DNA of 11,039 nucleotides from Bacillota bacterium (GTDB lineage: Bacteria; Bacillota; Proteinivoracia; UBA4975), in the NCBI GenBank assembly GCA_012727415.1, contig JAAYHI010000062.1:1-11039 (forward strand). The letters run 5' to 3'. Shown here in pieces: positions 1 to 6,458 of this stretch. A program made the translations under genes and the position numbers. Every line of letters begins with the position of its first letter. Positions within the stretch are counted from its first letter, which is position 1. The notes beneath the pieces are model-generated. The model was not told the DNA's origin. It made no database searches and saw only the letters and a program-made list of their open reading frames with translations.

Positions 1-892
1 GAGGCAGGTGAAAATTAGTCACCAGGGCATCTACAACCGAAAAGGAAAAACCCGGGTAGATGAAGATATCAGTCCAGCCGCAACGGGGCAAGAGGCCATC
101 CCGGGCTGAAGTTTCCAGCACGCGCACCGATGTGGTTCCCACCGCCACAACCCTGCTTCCCCTAGCTTTAGCTGCCTTTATTTTATCCACTGTGGCCTGG
201 CCAATGCAGTAGTATTCACTGTGCATTTTGTGCTCTTCAACGGTACTGACCGAAACAGGGCGAAATGTGCCCAGGCCGACATGTAAAGTAAGAAAAGCGC
301 TTTCAACCCCCCTCGCCTCCAGGCGATGAAATACTTCCGGGGTAAAGTGGAGTCCGGCAGTAGGAGCAGCCACAGCCCCCGGGGAAGCAGCATAGACCGT
401 CTGATAACGGCCAGGATCAGCTGGCTTTTCGCGTATGTACGGAGGCAAAGGCATTTCGCCAATGGCAGCAATCTTTTCCTGAAATTCCTGGCCTGACAAA
501 GAAAAGCGAATGTAACGCACGCCTTCTTCCCCGATGCCCGCCACTTCGCCGGCGAGTCCGCCGGCAAATTCAAGTATTGTTTCCCGGGGTGCCCGCCTGG
601 CTGGCTTTACCAGGCAAGACCAGGTGCTGTCGTCGACAGGATGAAGTAACAACACTTCTAATTTGCCGCCGCTGGCCTTGCTGGCAAAAAGACGCGCCGG
701 CAAGACCTTAGTGTCGTTGAAAACCAGCAGGTCGCCGGGAGCCAGTATGTCGGGAAGCTGGTAAAAGCGCCGGTGGCTTATATTGCCACTGTTTTTGTCC
801 AGTACCAGCAGCCGGGACTGATCCCGGCGCTGGCAGGGTTGCTGGGCAATAAGTTCCGGAGGCAGTGAGTAATCAAAATCACTTACTTTCAT
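1..892 (-). CDS. queA: S-adenosylmethionine:tRNA ribosyltransferase-isomerase QueA, 3' end beyond the window
   Basis: QueA moves the ribosyl part of SAM onto 7-aminomethyl-7-deazaguanine in tRNA, giving epoxyqueuosine, the penultimate step of queuosine synthesis. The visible 297 residues start MKVSDFDYSLPPELIAQ and carry family motifs in order: LLVFNDTKVLPARL, the AAPTAGLHFT block (near 341-370), VGLGTFRPV, EEHKMHSEYY, VVAVGTTSVRVLE and, at the window edge, TDIFIYPGFSF then VTNFHLP. One frame stays open from 892 to base 2, so the gene looks intact and about 40-50 residues are missing off the left edge. I chose the ATG at 892 because AGGTG lies 6 bases before it and the family normally starts here; an in-frame ATG at 907 has no ribosome site. 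It is separated from rsgI by a terminator and has its own promoter. In related genomes tgt usually follows queA, but that lies outside the window. Confidence 0.97.
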   Translation of the reverse strand, partial: MKVSDFDYSLPPELIAQQPCQRRDQSRLLVLDKNSGNISHRRFYQLPDILAPGDLLVFNDTKVLPARLFASKASGGKLEVLLLHPVDDSTWSCLVKPARRAPRETILEFAGGLAGEVAGIGEEGVRYIRFSLSGQEFQEKIAAIGEMPLPPYIREKPADPGRYQTVYAASPGAVAAPTAGLHFTPEVFHRLEARGVESAFLTLHVGLGTFRPVSVSTVEEHKMHSEYYCIGQATVDKIKAAKARGSRVVAVGTTSVRVLETSARDGLLPRCGWTDIFIYPGFSFSVVDALVTNFHLP

Positions 893-927
893 GACGTACA
901 CCTGCATTTCGATTTCAGTCAATAAGT

Positions 928-957
928 AGTATACCTGCAATAAGAGCTGGCAGTCAA
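928..957 (-). promoter_or_regulatory. Putative sigma-A-type promoter of queA
   Basis: On the minus strand TTGACT (952-957) is followed after 18 bases by TATACT (928-933), each 5 of 6 to consensus. It lies just after the rsgI terminator and about 35 bases before the queA ATG, so queA can be transcribed independently of the damaged sigI-rsgI operon. Confidence 0.6.
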
Positions 958-984
958 ACAAAAGGCCCCGCCCGTTGGGCGGGG
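958..984 (-). terminator. Intrinsic terminator after rsgI
   Basis: A perfect 8-bp GC-only stem (966-973 with 977-984, three-base loop) is followed on the minus strand by CCTTTTGTTTG. It begins 6 bases after the rsgI stop codon. This is the clear end of the sigI-rsgI transcript. Confidence 0.85.
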
Positions 985-993
985 AGGTGGTTA

Positions 994-1275
994 TGGCTTG
1001 CCTTTTCGGCCTTTATTATTTCTGTTGTTCATGTATTTATTGCCCTTATTGCCTCCGTTTCCCTTTCCATTGCCCTTCCCCTGGCCTTTATTCTTGCCAT
1101 TGCCATTACCTTTATCTTTGCCCTTATTGCTCTTATTGCCCTTTTCTTTGCCTTTGCCCTCATTGCCATTGTTAGCGTTCTTGTCGCCATACTTATTGCT
1201 CTTGAACTTGTGCTTGAATTCCTTTTCTTCCTCTTCCGGGGACTCCCCTTCTTCTTCCGACCATTCCTCTAATTT
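994..1275 (-). repeat. Degenerate low-complexity repeat coding the RsgI tail (acidic block then Lys/Gly/Asn tail)
   Basis: This stretch encodes an acidic segment (EEWSEEEGESPEEEEKEF) followed by about 75 residues made almost wholly of Lys, Gly and Asn in short GNGKGN / NKGK units. The DNA is correspondingly repetitive, with many degenerate copies of a CCTTTGCCCTTATTG-like unit on the plus strand. Such a tail is expected to be disordered and strongly basic outside the membrane. Intrinsically disordered C-terminal regions are known in RsgI-type proteins; binding to anionic wall polymers here is my inference. Confidence 0.8.
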
Positions 1276-1942
1276 ACCTCTTGGCCCTTTCGGCCTGTTG
1301 TCTTTCCCCCAAGAGCCAGAACGACTGAAAGAACGCACAGCCGGATGTTTCTTATCTTTTTTGGCGAGACCGGGAGGCAGTTTTTGCCCGGCATCGGAAT
1401 TTTCTGTAGAATCAAGGCCGTCATTTTCATTTTTCTTGCCTTGATTGAAAGGAGGTAATTCCCTGATCTTGGCCTCATGGTCATTTTCATGGAGGCCGTC
1501 AACAAATGATTCGACATCAATTCCTGCTGAATCCAAGGCGTCGATGGGATTGCCCTCCTTCATGGTTTCAGGGGAAATGCATTCGCTGGCCTCGGCCATA
1601 AAAATGGCCCTGCCGGCACTAAGCCCTTTTTTCCCGGCTTCGTCCCTGACCCTGGCATCCACTGCCAGAGGGATGACATACACATCTGCATAGGGGGCGA
1701 AATAAGCAGTCACATCCCGGATGTCAGCGGTAGCTGTCACTAACAGGGAGTTATCCCCGTTCATCCGGGACCAAGTAATAAACTCGTCGACAAATATATC
1801 AAAATCCTTAGAATTTCCCCGGCGTTCTTCGAGAAAGATTCTCGCCCTGTTATTTAAAGGACGGATTTCCCTGACGTTGAATTCGCCATCCACCAACACT
1901 TCCAGGCTGGAAGAGTTGTCCAGGCTGACCCAGGCCAGAGCC

Positions 1943-1951
1943 GGGGGGGGG
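1943..1951 (-). repeat. C9 homopolymer at the rsgI frame break
   Basis: Nine G on the plus strand (nine C in the coding sense) lie exactly where the RsgI reading frame changes. With 9 C the frame runs GTT TCC CCC CCC CGG into a truncated end; with 10 or 7 C it reads on into the extracytoplasmic domain. A run of this length is prone to slippage in replication, transcription and sequencing. Confidence 0.9.
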
Positions 1952-2163
1952 AAACCATGGGAATAACTACTAATGCGATAAAGATGCAGGCGGCAAGCAG
2001 GGGCATCCAGCCCATCTTTGATTTAGGCTTAATCTGGCTCATGCTGATGCTTTGCCCGATATACCGGGCTTGGGGCAGGCGGCCGGCAGGTAAGCGAATA
2101 AATTCCCCATCATCCGACAAAAGGGTGACATGAGTGCTGTCCATTTCAAGAACCAACGCTCTT

Positions 2164-2869
2164 CTATTCACTTGCTCCCCCCCCTGGCAAGTAGTCTGAC
2201 AAGTAACTGTAATCACCGGTAATAATTATAAATAAGGCAATTATATATTTGCGCTGCCTTTCGAGAGTCTTGCGGCTTACCTTCAGCTTGCCTTCCATTT
2301 CCTTTAAGGGAAGTTCCTTTTTGGCCCTGACATGCCTTTTCAAATCCGGTAAGTCCGCCAGCAGTTGAGCTGCTTCAAAGGCCCTTTGTCTAGCTTTGCG
2401 GTGCTTAGGAGTGGCGGCAGCCAGTTGGCGCAAATCCAATTTATAGTCTGCCAGCTCCTGGATATATTGGACGACCTCACTTCGCCTGTTTTCCCTGTGG
2501 TCGGCATCCTGGTACTCCCGCCAGGACTCGCGGTAATCTACAACCGCTGCCTGCTCTGCCAGGGCACTGGAAGGAAGTTCCCTGGTATTTTTTGCGCGCA
2601 GGTAATCTTTTATGCGATTGCTTATCACCAGGTGAGCAAAACTTAAAAAACTGGCTCCCCGGCTGGAATCGTATTTATCTATCGCCTCGTAAAGCCATAA
2701 GGCCTATGCTGGCTTCATCGTCAAGGCCTTGTTCTATATACCTGCCGGTCAGTTTCGAGGCGACCTTGACAACCAGGGGGGTATATTGGGCCAGTAATTT
2801 TTGACGCGCCTCGTCATCACCCGCCTGGATAGCGCGAAGAATGGCATGCTGTTCGTTTCTATCTGGCAT
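2164..2869 (-). pseudogene. sigI: RNA polymerase sigma factor SigI, frameshifted in region 2
   Basis: SigI is an alternative sigma-70-type factor used for cell-wall, heat or polysaccharide responses in Bacillota. The ATG at 2869 follows AAAGGAGG by 9 bases. Residues 1-60 carry QYTPLVVKVASKLTGRYIEQG and DDEASIGLMA, typical of SigI region 2. The frame then breaks near 2688-2693, giving ALRGDR and a stop at 2675, whereas the family sequence YEAIDKYDSSRGASFLSFAHLVI continues in another frame down to 2164. The downstream part has the C-terminal SigI hallmarks PKHRKARQRAFEAAQ and VSRKTLERQRKYIIAL. Comparison with the family pattern (SIGLIAFNEAI) suggests two bases are missing (a lost TA in CTTTATACG would fit); a restored product would be about 235 residues. 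It is cotranscribed with rsgI. Decay or an assembly error are both possible. Confidence 0.87.
2177..2184 (-). promoter_or_regulatory. G8-run ribosome binding site of rsgI, inside the end of sigI
   Basis: In the coding sense the run of eight G followed by AGCAA leads to the rsgI GTG at 2171. The same bases encode PGGGA at the SigI C-terminus, so translation of the two genes overlaps and is probably coupled. A change in run length would shift the last six SigI codons as well as alter the ribosome site. Confidence 0.6.
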
Positions 2870-2891
2870 ACTGCCACCCCTCCTTTAATTA

Positions 2892-2920
2892 TTCGTATCT
2901 GATGCCGACAAGAAGGGGGT
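2892..2920 (-). promoter_or_regulatory. Putative SigI-type (autoregulatory) promoter of sigI
   Basis: On the minus strand ACCCCC (2915-2920) is followed after 19 bases by CGAA (2892-2895). These match the -35 (CCCCC-type) and -10 (CGAA-type) elements known for SigI-dependent promoters, including the self-regulated sigI promoters of bacilli and clostridia. It lies in the 62-base gap between ruvB and sigI, which has no ruvB terminator, so basal read-through from ruvCAB is also possible. The exact spacing preference of this SigI is unknown. Confidence 0.6.
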
Positions 2921-2931
2921 AAAAGGCAATC

Positions 2932-3951
2932 TCAGAAATTTTCCCACAATTCCCCCTGACCTAGAGGCTGCATTCCCAGGTGGCGATATGCTGCCCCTGT
3001 AACCACTCTCCCCCGGGGCGTGCGATTGATAAATCCCAGTTGCAAGAGAAAGGGCTCATATACATCCTCAATGGTAGTAGTTTCCTCGCTGATAGCGGCA
3101 GCCAGAGTCTCGACCCCTACAGGTCCGCCGCTGAATTTTTCGATGATTGTAAGCAGCAGGCGGCGGTCGGAGTTGTCGAGGCCGACGGCATCTACCTCCA
3201 AACGCTGCAGTGCGTCATGAGCTATTGCCAAATCGATTACACCTTTGCCTTCGACCTGGGCAAAGTCGCGAATACGGCGCAGCAGCCTGTTTGCTATACG
3301 TGGCGTTCCCCTGGACCTGCGGGCTATTTCCTCTGCCCCCGCAGGGTCAATGGCTATTCCCAATATACCGGCGGAACGGGTGACGATGCGTTGCAATTCC
3401 TGAGGAGTGTAAAATTCCAGGCGATTGACGACACCAAACCTGTCCCGGAGGGGAGCACTGACAGCCCCGGCCCTTGTGGTGGCACCGACCAAAGTAAAGG
3501 GGTTGAGCTGCAGGCGGATAGACCTGGCAGCTGGGCCCTTGTCGAGGACGATGTCCAGGGAATAATCTTCCATGCCGGGATAGAGGACTTCTTCAACTGC
3601 CCGGCTGAGGCGGTGAATCTCATCTATAAACAACACATCCCCGGGCTGCAGATTTGTGAGAATACCAGCCAAATCTCCCGGCCGCTCAATTGCCGGCCCT
3701 GATGTTATATGTATGTTGCTGCCCATTTCCTTGGCGATAATAACCGCAAGGGTGGTCTTGCCAAGCCCCGGCGGGCCGGATAAGAGCACATGGTCCAAAG
3801 GCTCCCCCCGCTGGCGGGCAGCCTGAATAAATACTTCCAGATTGGCTTTGATCTGCTCCTGACCGATATAGTCCTGGAGGCGCAAGGGACGCAGGCCTAC
3901 TTCGCCGCCATCGGACTCAATACTGTGGGGAGATGTAATTCTGTTATTCAT
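2932..3951 (-). CDS. ruvB: Holliday junction branch migration ATPase RuvB
   Basis: RuvB is the hexameric AAA+ motor that drives branch migration of Holliday junctions with RuvA. The 339-residue length is normal. Motifs visible are Walker A GPPGLGKTT (59-67), Walker B LFIDEIHR (107-114), VEEVLYPGMEDYSLDI (119-134), sensor 1 GATTR (156-160), the arginine-finger segment PLRDRFG (167-173) and sensor 2 GTPRIANR (215-222), followed by the winged-helix end (GFINRTPRGRV). The ATG overlaps the RuvA stop (ATGA), with AGAGGTGAG ahead as ribosome site. It is the last gene of ruvCAB; no hairpin terminator follows it. Confidence 0.99.
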   Translation of the reverse strand: MNNRITSPHSIESDGGEVGLRPLRLQDYIGQEQIKANLEVFIQAARQRGEPLDHVLLSGPPGLGKTTLAVIIAKEMGSNIHITSGPAIERPGDLAGILTNLQPGDVLFIDEIHRLSRAVEEVLYPGMEDYSLDIVLDKGPAARSIRLQLNPFTLVGATTRAGAVSAPLRDRFGVVNRLEFYTPQELQRIVTRSAGILGIAIDPAGAEEIARRSRGTPRIANRLLRRIRDFAQVEGKGVIDLAIAHDALQRLEVDAVGLDNSDRRLLLTIIEKFSGGPVGVETLAAAISEETTTIEDVYEPFLLQLGFINRTPRGRVVTGAAYRHLGMQPLGQGELWENF

Positions 3952-4532
3952 TGCTTCTCACCTCTGGCCAGCCGGGCAAGGGCCAAGCGCACCAAATCTT
4001 CAACAGTGCTGCATTTCCGGACCAGGCTTCTCAATACCGGCCGCACTTCTGCAGTGCGGAAGCCCAGGTTCAGTAAGGCAATCTCAGCACTGGCAAGAAG
4101 CTCAATTGATTCCTCAGTGCTGGCTGGCTTGAGCTTGTCCTTGAGTTCCAGACAGATGCGTTGGGCGGTCTTAGTGCCGATGCCGCTGACAGTAGTTAGA
4201 GCTTTTATATCGCCGCTGGCAAGAATTTGAGCCAGCTGACTCACTTCCCAGACAGACAGCACAGCCAGGCCCAGTTTAGGCCCCACTCCAGATACAGAAA
4301 TAAGCTGACGGAAGGCACTAAGGGCAGCTTCGCTGTCAAACCCGTAAAGAGTAATGCTGTCTTCCCGGACAGTCATATGTATGTGCAGCTTGACGGCAGG
4401 CAGCGACGCCAGCTCCTGAATTTTTGCAGGCGGCACGAAAATGCGAAACCCCAGCCCTCCCACCTCCACGACGAGATGGTCTGAGGCAGCACTGACAGGT
4501 TGTCCTTCAATAAAGGCAATAATTGCCCTCAC
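3948..4532 (-). CDS. ruvA: Holliday junction branch migration protein RuvA
   Basis: RuvA tetramers bind the four-way junction and load RuvB. The 194-residue protein starts with a GTG (VRAIIAFIEG) overlapping the ruvC stop by 4 bases; I prefer this to the ATG at 4574 because RuvA homologues begin with IAFI/IGFL a few residues in. The N-terminal OB fold is residues 1-62. Two helix-hairpin-helix motifs follow, LISVSGVGPKLGLAVLS and LTTVSGIGTKTAQRICLEL, which contact DNA. A flexible linker containing STEES and the small C-terminal RuvB-binding domain (EVRPVLRSLV ... VEDLVRLALARLARG) complete the normal three-domain layout. Confidence 0.98.
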   Translation of the reverse strand: MRAIIAFIEGQPVSAASDHLVVEVGGLGFRIFVPPAKIQELASLPAVKLHIHMTVREDSITLYGFDSEAALSAFRQLISVSGVGPKLGLAVLSVWEVSQLAQILASGDIKALTTVSGIGTKTAQRICLELKDKLKPASTEESIELLASAEIALLNLGFRTAEVRPVLRSLVRKCSTVEDLVRLALARLARGEKQ

Positions 4533-5020
4533 CCCCGACGCAGGCCAAGAGCAGCCGGCCTGTTGCAATGGCATATTGCCACTGCCAGCGCATCGGTGAC
4601 ATCATCTGGCCTGGGTATTTCCCGTAAATTAAGGATGGTCTTGACCATTGCGGCGACTTGCTGTTTCGCTGCTCTCCCGTTGCCCACTACTGCTTGCTTA
4701 ACTTGCAAGGGAGTATATTCAGCCACTGCACACTGGGCCTGAGCAGCTGTCAGCAGACAAACTCCCCTTGCCTGGCCAACAGAGAAAGCGTTGGTCACAT
4801 TGCGGTTAAAAAATAACTGCTCAACCGCCATGCATTCCGGCTGCCATTTCTCCAGCAATAAACCCAACTCCTGATAGATTGCCTGCAGCCTTTCAGCTAA
4901 CGGTATATCAGCAGAGGTGCGGATGCACCCGTAATCGCGGGGACGCAGAGAGTTACCTGCTTTATCTATTATAGCATAGCCAACGATTGCCAACCCGGGG
5001 TCAATCCCCATTATCCTCAT
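4529..5020 (-). CDS. ruvC: Crossover junction endodeoxyribonuclease RuvC
   Basis: RuvC resolves Holliday junctions by paired, Mg-dependent nicks. At 163 residues it has the usual length. The four catalytic acids are all present: D7 (MRIMGIDPG), E67 (AVEQLFF), D140 and D143 (RPDDVTDALAVA). The ATG at 5020 is chosen because the family begins here and AGGGGG precedes it by about 7 bases; an upstream in-frame TTG/ATG would add a non-homologous leader (GMAGLDVEHMLAGG). It overlaps ruvA. The terminator-like hairpin upstream suggests that ruvCAB may have its own promoter or depend on partial read-through. Confidence 0.98.
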   Translation of the reverse strand: MRIMGIDPGLAIVGYAIIDKAGNSLRPRDYGCIRTSADIPLAERLQAIYQELGLLLEKWQPECMAVEQLFFNRNVTNAFSVGQARGVCLLTAAQAQCAVAEYTPLQVKQAVVGNGRAAKQQVAAMVKTILNLREIPRPDDVTDALAVAICHCNRPAALGLRRG

Positions 5021-5072
5021 ATCGATTCCCCCTGCCAACATATGTTCTACATCCAGGCCTGCCATACCTTCC

Positions 5073-5098
5073 AAAATCAAAAAAACCCGGATGGGTTT
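5073..5098 (-). terminator. Small intrinsic terminator or attenuator between bofC-like gene and ruvC
   Basis: On the minus strand AAACCC, a 4-base loop ATCC and GGGTTT run straight into TTTTGATTTT. The hairpin (5083-5098) overlaps the stop codon of the upstream gene. Only three of six pairs are GC, so termination is likely partial. Confidence 0.5.
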
Positions 5099-5609
5099 AG
5101 CTGGTTAAATTTACTATCAAGTCAAGACAGTCCTGGGGGCTGGAAAAGGGGATCCCCTCATTGAGTTCAGCCAGCCATGCCCCGGGGGCTTCCCCAAAGA
5201 CCTTGACCAGGGTACCGTCTTCGGAAAACACTGCCAACTGGTTGTCAGGACTGAGCCCAATATAACCCTGCTGCGGCATATAGTCCAGACACTTTTCACA
5301 ATAGCCCGGGGGCAAGTGAACCACTACCTGTTCACTGGAAAATGCCAGAATCCTGGCCCCGGGCAATTCCGCAGCGAGAGTGCCCTTGAGGGCCTCCACA
5401 TCCATTCCCTGCCAGGGACTGCTGGCCGTCACCGGCCGGTAATCACCACACACCAGGCACCAGCGCTCCACAGAGATCTCGGTTTCTGTGCCGATAATGT
5501 CAGCAGAGGCCTTTCCGCGTACGCTGGTGAAAAGCCAGCCGCCTGCAGCAATTACCGCCAGGGCTAATGCCCCAATGAGTATTGGTTTCAGGAACGTAGT
5601 TCCCCGCAC
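5097..5609 (-). CDS. BofC C-terminal-domain-like membrane-anchored protein
   Basis: A 170-residue protein with an uncleaved-looking N-terminal membrane helix (about 8-29, ILIGALALAVIAAGGWLF), so the rest should face outward. Two CxxC pairs follow (C51/C54 in WCLVCGD; C104/C107 in YCEKC), which could bind metal or form disulfides. The C-terminal part, GYIGLSPDNQLAVFSEDG ... LNEGIPFSSPQDCLDLIVNL, resembles the BofC C-terminal domain; in Bacillus subtilis BofC takes part in forespore-to-mother-cell sigma-K signalling. Genes of this kind often lie between yebC and ruvC in clostridia. The resemblance is by pattern only, and a sporulation role is inference. The GTG start follows GGGGTGA, which lies in the arm of a hairpin. 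A terminator-like hairpin follows the gene. Confidence 0.72.
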   Translation of the reverse strand: MRGTTFLKPILIGALALAVIAAGGWLFTSVRGKASADIIGTETEISVERWCLVCGDYRPVTASSPWQGMDVEALKGTLAAELPGARILAFSSEQVVVHLPPGYCEKCLDYMPQQGYIGLSPDNQLAVFSEDGTLVKVFGEAPGAWLAELNEGIPFSSPQDCLDLIVNLTS

Positions 5610-5613
5610 AGTA

Positions 5614-5643
5614 TCACCCCTGATTATTTTCTCTCAGGGGTGA
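5614..5643 (-). promoter_or_regulatory. Hairpin covering the ribosome site of the BofC-like gene
   Basis: A perfect 10-bp inverted repeat (5614-5623 with 5634-5643, 10-base loop) lies between the yebC stop and the GTG at 5609. On the minus-strand RNA its 3' arm is TCAGGGGTGA, which contains the ribosome site. No T run follows, so it does not look like a terminator. Folding would block translation initiation. Confidence 0.55.
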
Positions 5644-5656
5644 AATGTTATGCGCT

Positions 5657-6379
5657 TTACTCAATATCCTCGGGCATATCCCAATTGGTATAGACATTTT
5701 GCACATCATCGTGCTCGTCAAGGGCGTCAATGAGCTCCAACACCTGGGGAGGCCCCTCAGTAAGGGTATCCGGAATCATGGTTATTTCGGCAGCGGCGGG
5801 AGTAATCCCAAGCCCTTCGACGGCGTTCTTAACTGCTTCAAAATCTTCGGGAGAAGTGATAATCTCCCAGCCCTGGCCTTCATCGCGAACGTCCTCAGCG
5901 CCTGCCTCCAGGGCAACCAACATCAGTTGATCTTCTTCGACGCTGCCGTCTTCAACGAGGATAAGGCCCTTGCGCTTAAACATCCAGCTTACGCAACCAG
6001 TTTCCCCAAGGCTGCCTCCATGCCGGGAAAAGATATAGCGGATTTCCCCGGCAGTACGGTTGCGGTTGTCGGTGAGAATGTCCAGCAGTATGGCGACCCC
6101 TCCGGGGCCATACCCTTCATAGGTAATCTCTTCCAGGTTGTCGCTGTCACTGCTGCCAACAGCCCTGTCGATGGCCCGATTAATATTGTCGTTGGGAATG
6201 TTCGCTGCCCGGGCCTTATTGATAGCCATGCGCAACTTTAGATTGGAATCTGGGTCTGGGCCACCCTGGCGAGCGGCAACAATTATTTCCCGGGTGATTT
6301 TTGTGAACAGCTTGCCTCGACTTGCATCTTGGCGAGCTTTTTTATGCTTTATATTTGCCCATTTGGAATGGCCAGCCAT
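5657..6379 (-). CDS. yebC: YebC/PmpR (TACO1) family protein
   Basis: A complete 240-residue member of the YebC/TACO1 family, starting MAGHSKWANIKHKKARQDASRG and containing FTKITREI, NIPNDNINRAIDRA, ITYEGYGPGGVAIL and the MFKRKGLI segment. The family was first described as DNA-binding regulators, and newer work links it to relief of ribosome stalling; which applies here cannot be told from sequence. The ATG follows AAAGGAGA. Expression probably starts between 6380 and 6560: a perfect TATAAT lies at 6500-6505 on the minus strand, without a good -35 box, and a terminator-like hairpin stands between it and the gene. Position just upstream of ruvC is the common one for canonical yebC. Confidence 0.95.
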   Translation of the reverse strand: MAGHSKWANIKHKKARQDASRGKLFTKITREIIVAARQGGPDPDSNLKLRMAINKARAANIPNDNINRAIDRAVGSSDSDNLEEITYEGYGPGGVAILLDILTDNRNRTAGEIRYIFSRHGGSLGETGCVSWMFKRKGLILVEDGSVEEDQLMLVALEAGAEDVRDEGQGWEIITSPEDFEAVKNAVEGLGITPAAAEITMIPDTLTEGPPQVLELIDALDEHDDVQNVYTNWDMPEDIE

Positions 6380-6397
6380 AGCAATCTCTCCTTTCCC

Positions 6398-6414
6398 GAT
6401 ACTAATATAGTATC
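6398..6414. promoter_or_regulatory. Operator-like dyad upstream of yebC
   Basis: GATACTA and TAGTATC form a perfect 7-bp inverted repeat around three bases, ending 19 bases before the yebC start. It overlaps a TATATT (-10-like) sequence on the minus strand that has no convincing -35. It could be a repressor site or chance. Confidence 0.35.
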
Positions 6415-6434
6415 ACACTGAGAAGGTTTTGTAT

Positions 6435-6458
6435 AAAAAAATACGCGTTGCCGCGTAT
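6435..6458 (-). terminator. Intrinsic terminator after the TudS-NadE gene
   Basis: On the minus strand ATACGCG, loop GCAA and CGCGTAT are followed by TTTTTT. The hairpin lies about 100 bases beyond the nadE stop and about 60 bases before yebC. It separates the two transcription units or, if yebC transcription starts upstream, could act as an attenuator. Confidence 0.8.

Larger units (their letters stand above)
991..2171 (-). pseudogene. rsgI: RsgI-like membrane anti-sigma factor, frameshifted in a C9 run
   Basis: RsgI proteins are single-pass membrane anti-sigma factors that hold SigI and respond to signals outside the cell. The GTG start at 2171 gives VNRRALVLEMDS, the usual RsgI N-domain opening; it overlaps the sigI end by 8 bases and sits behind a G8/GGAG ribosome site. 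The N-domain is residues 1-45, and the membrane helix is about 54-73 (MPLLAACIFIALVVIPMV). Right after the helix a run of nine C (1943-1951) throws the frame: reading on gives a 105-residue truncated product stopping at 1854. The other frame continues as ALAWVSLDNSSSLEV and VREIRPLNN, the juxtamembrane extracytoplasmic domain, down to 991. One extra C would restore 393 residues. The C-terminal ~100 residues are an acidic block then a Lys/Gly/Asn tail. It may be decay, phase variation, slippage or sequencing error; the sequence alone cannot decide. Confidence 0.85.

Noticed and set aside
178..573. A 131-residue minus-strand frame within queA
   Set aside because: It is another frame of queA; the QueA frame is open throughout with conserved motifs on both sides.
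994..1200. Possible CRISPR or tandem repeat array in the rsgI tail region
   Set aside because: Units are short, degenerate and in frame with Lys/Gly/Asn codons; there are no equal spacers.
998..1444. Open frames on the plus strand rich in Leu/Pro or Cys/Tyr opposite the rsgI tail
   Set aside because: They are the mirror of the low-complexity Lys/Gly/Asn coding sequence; no ribosome site or domain supports them.
2980..3702. A 240-residue open frame on the plus strand opposite ruvB
   Set aside because: It lies wholly antisense to a clear ruvB and has no recognisable motif; it is a by-product of codon bias.
5021..5080. N-terminal extension of RuvC by 20 residues
   Set aside because: RuvC homologues start at the MRIMGIDPG position, which has its own ribosome site; the extension has no homology.
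5645..6241. A 198-residue plus-strand open frame opposite yebC
   Set aside because: Antisense to an unmistakable yebC and without similarity to any family I know.
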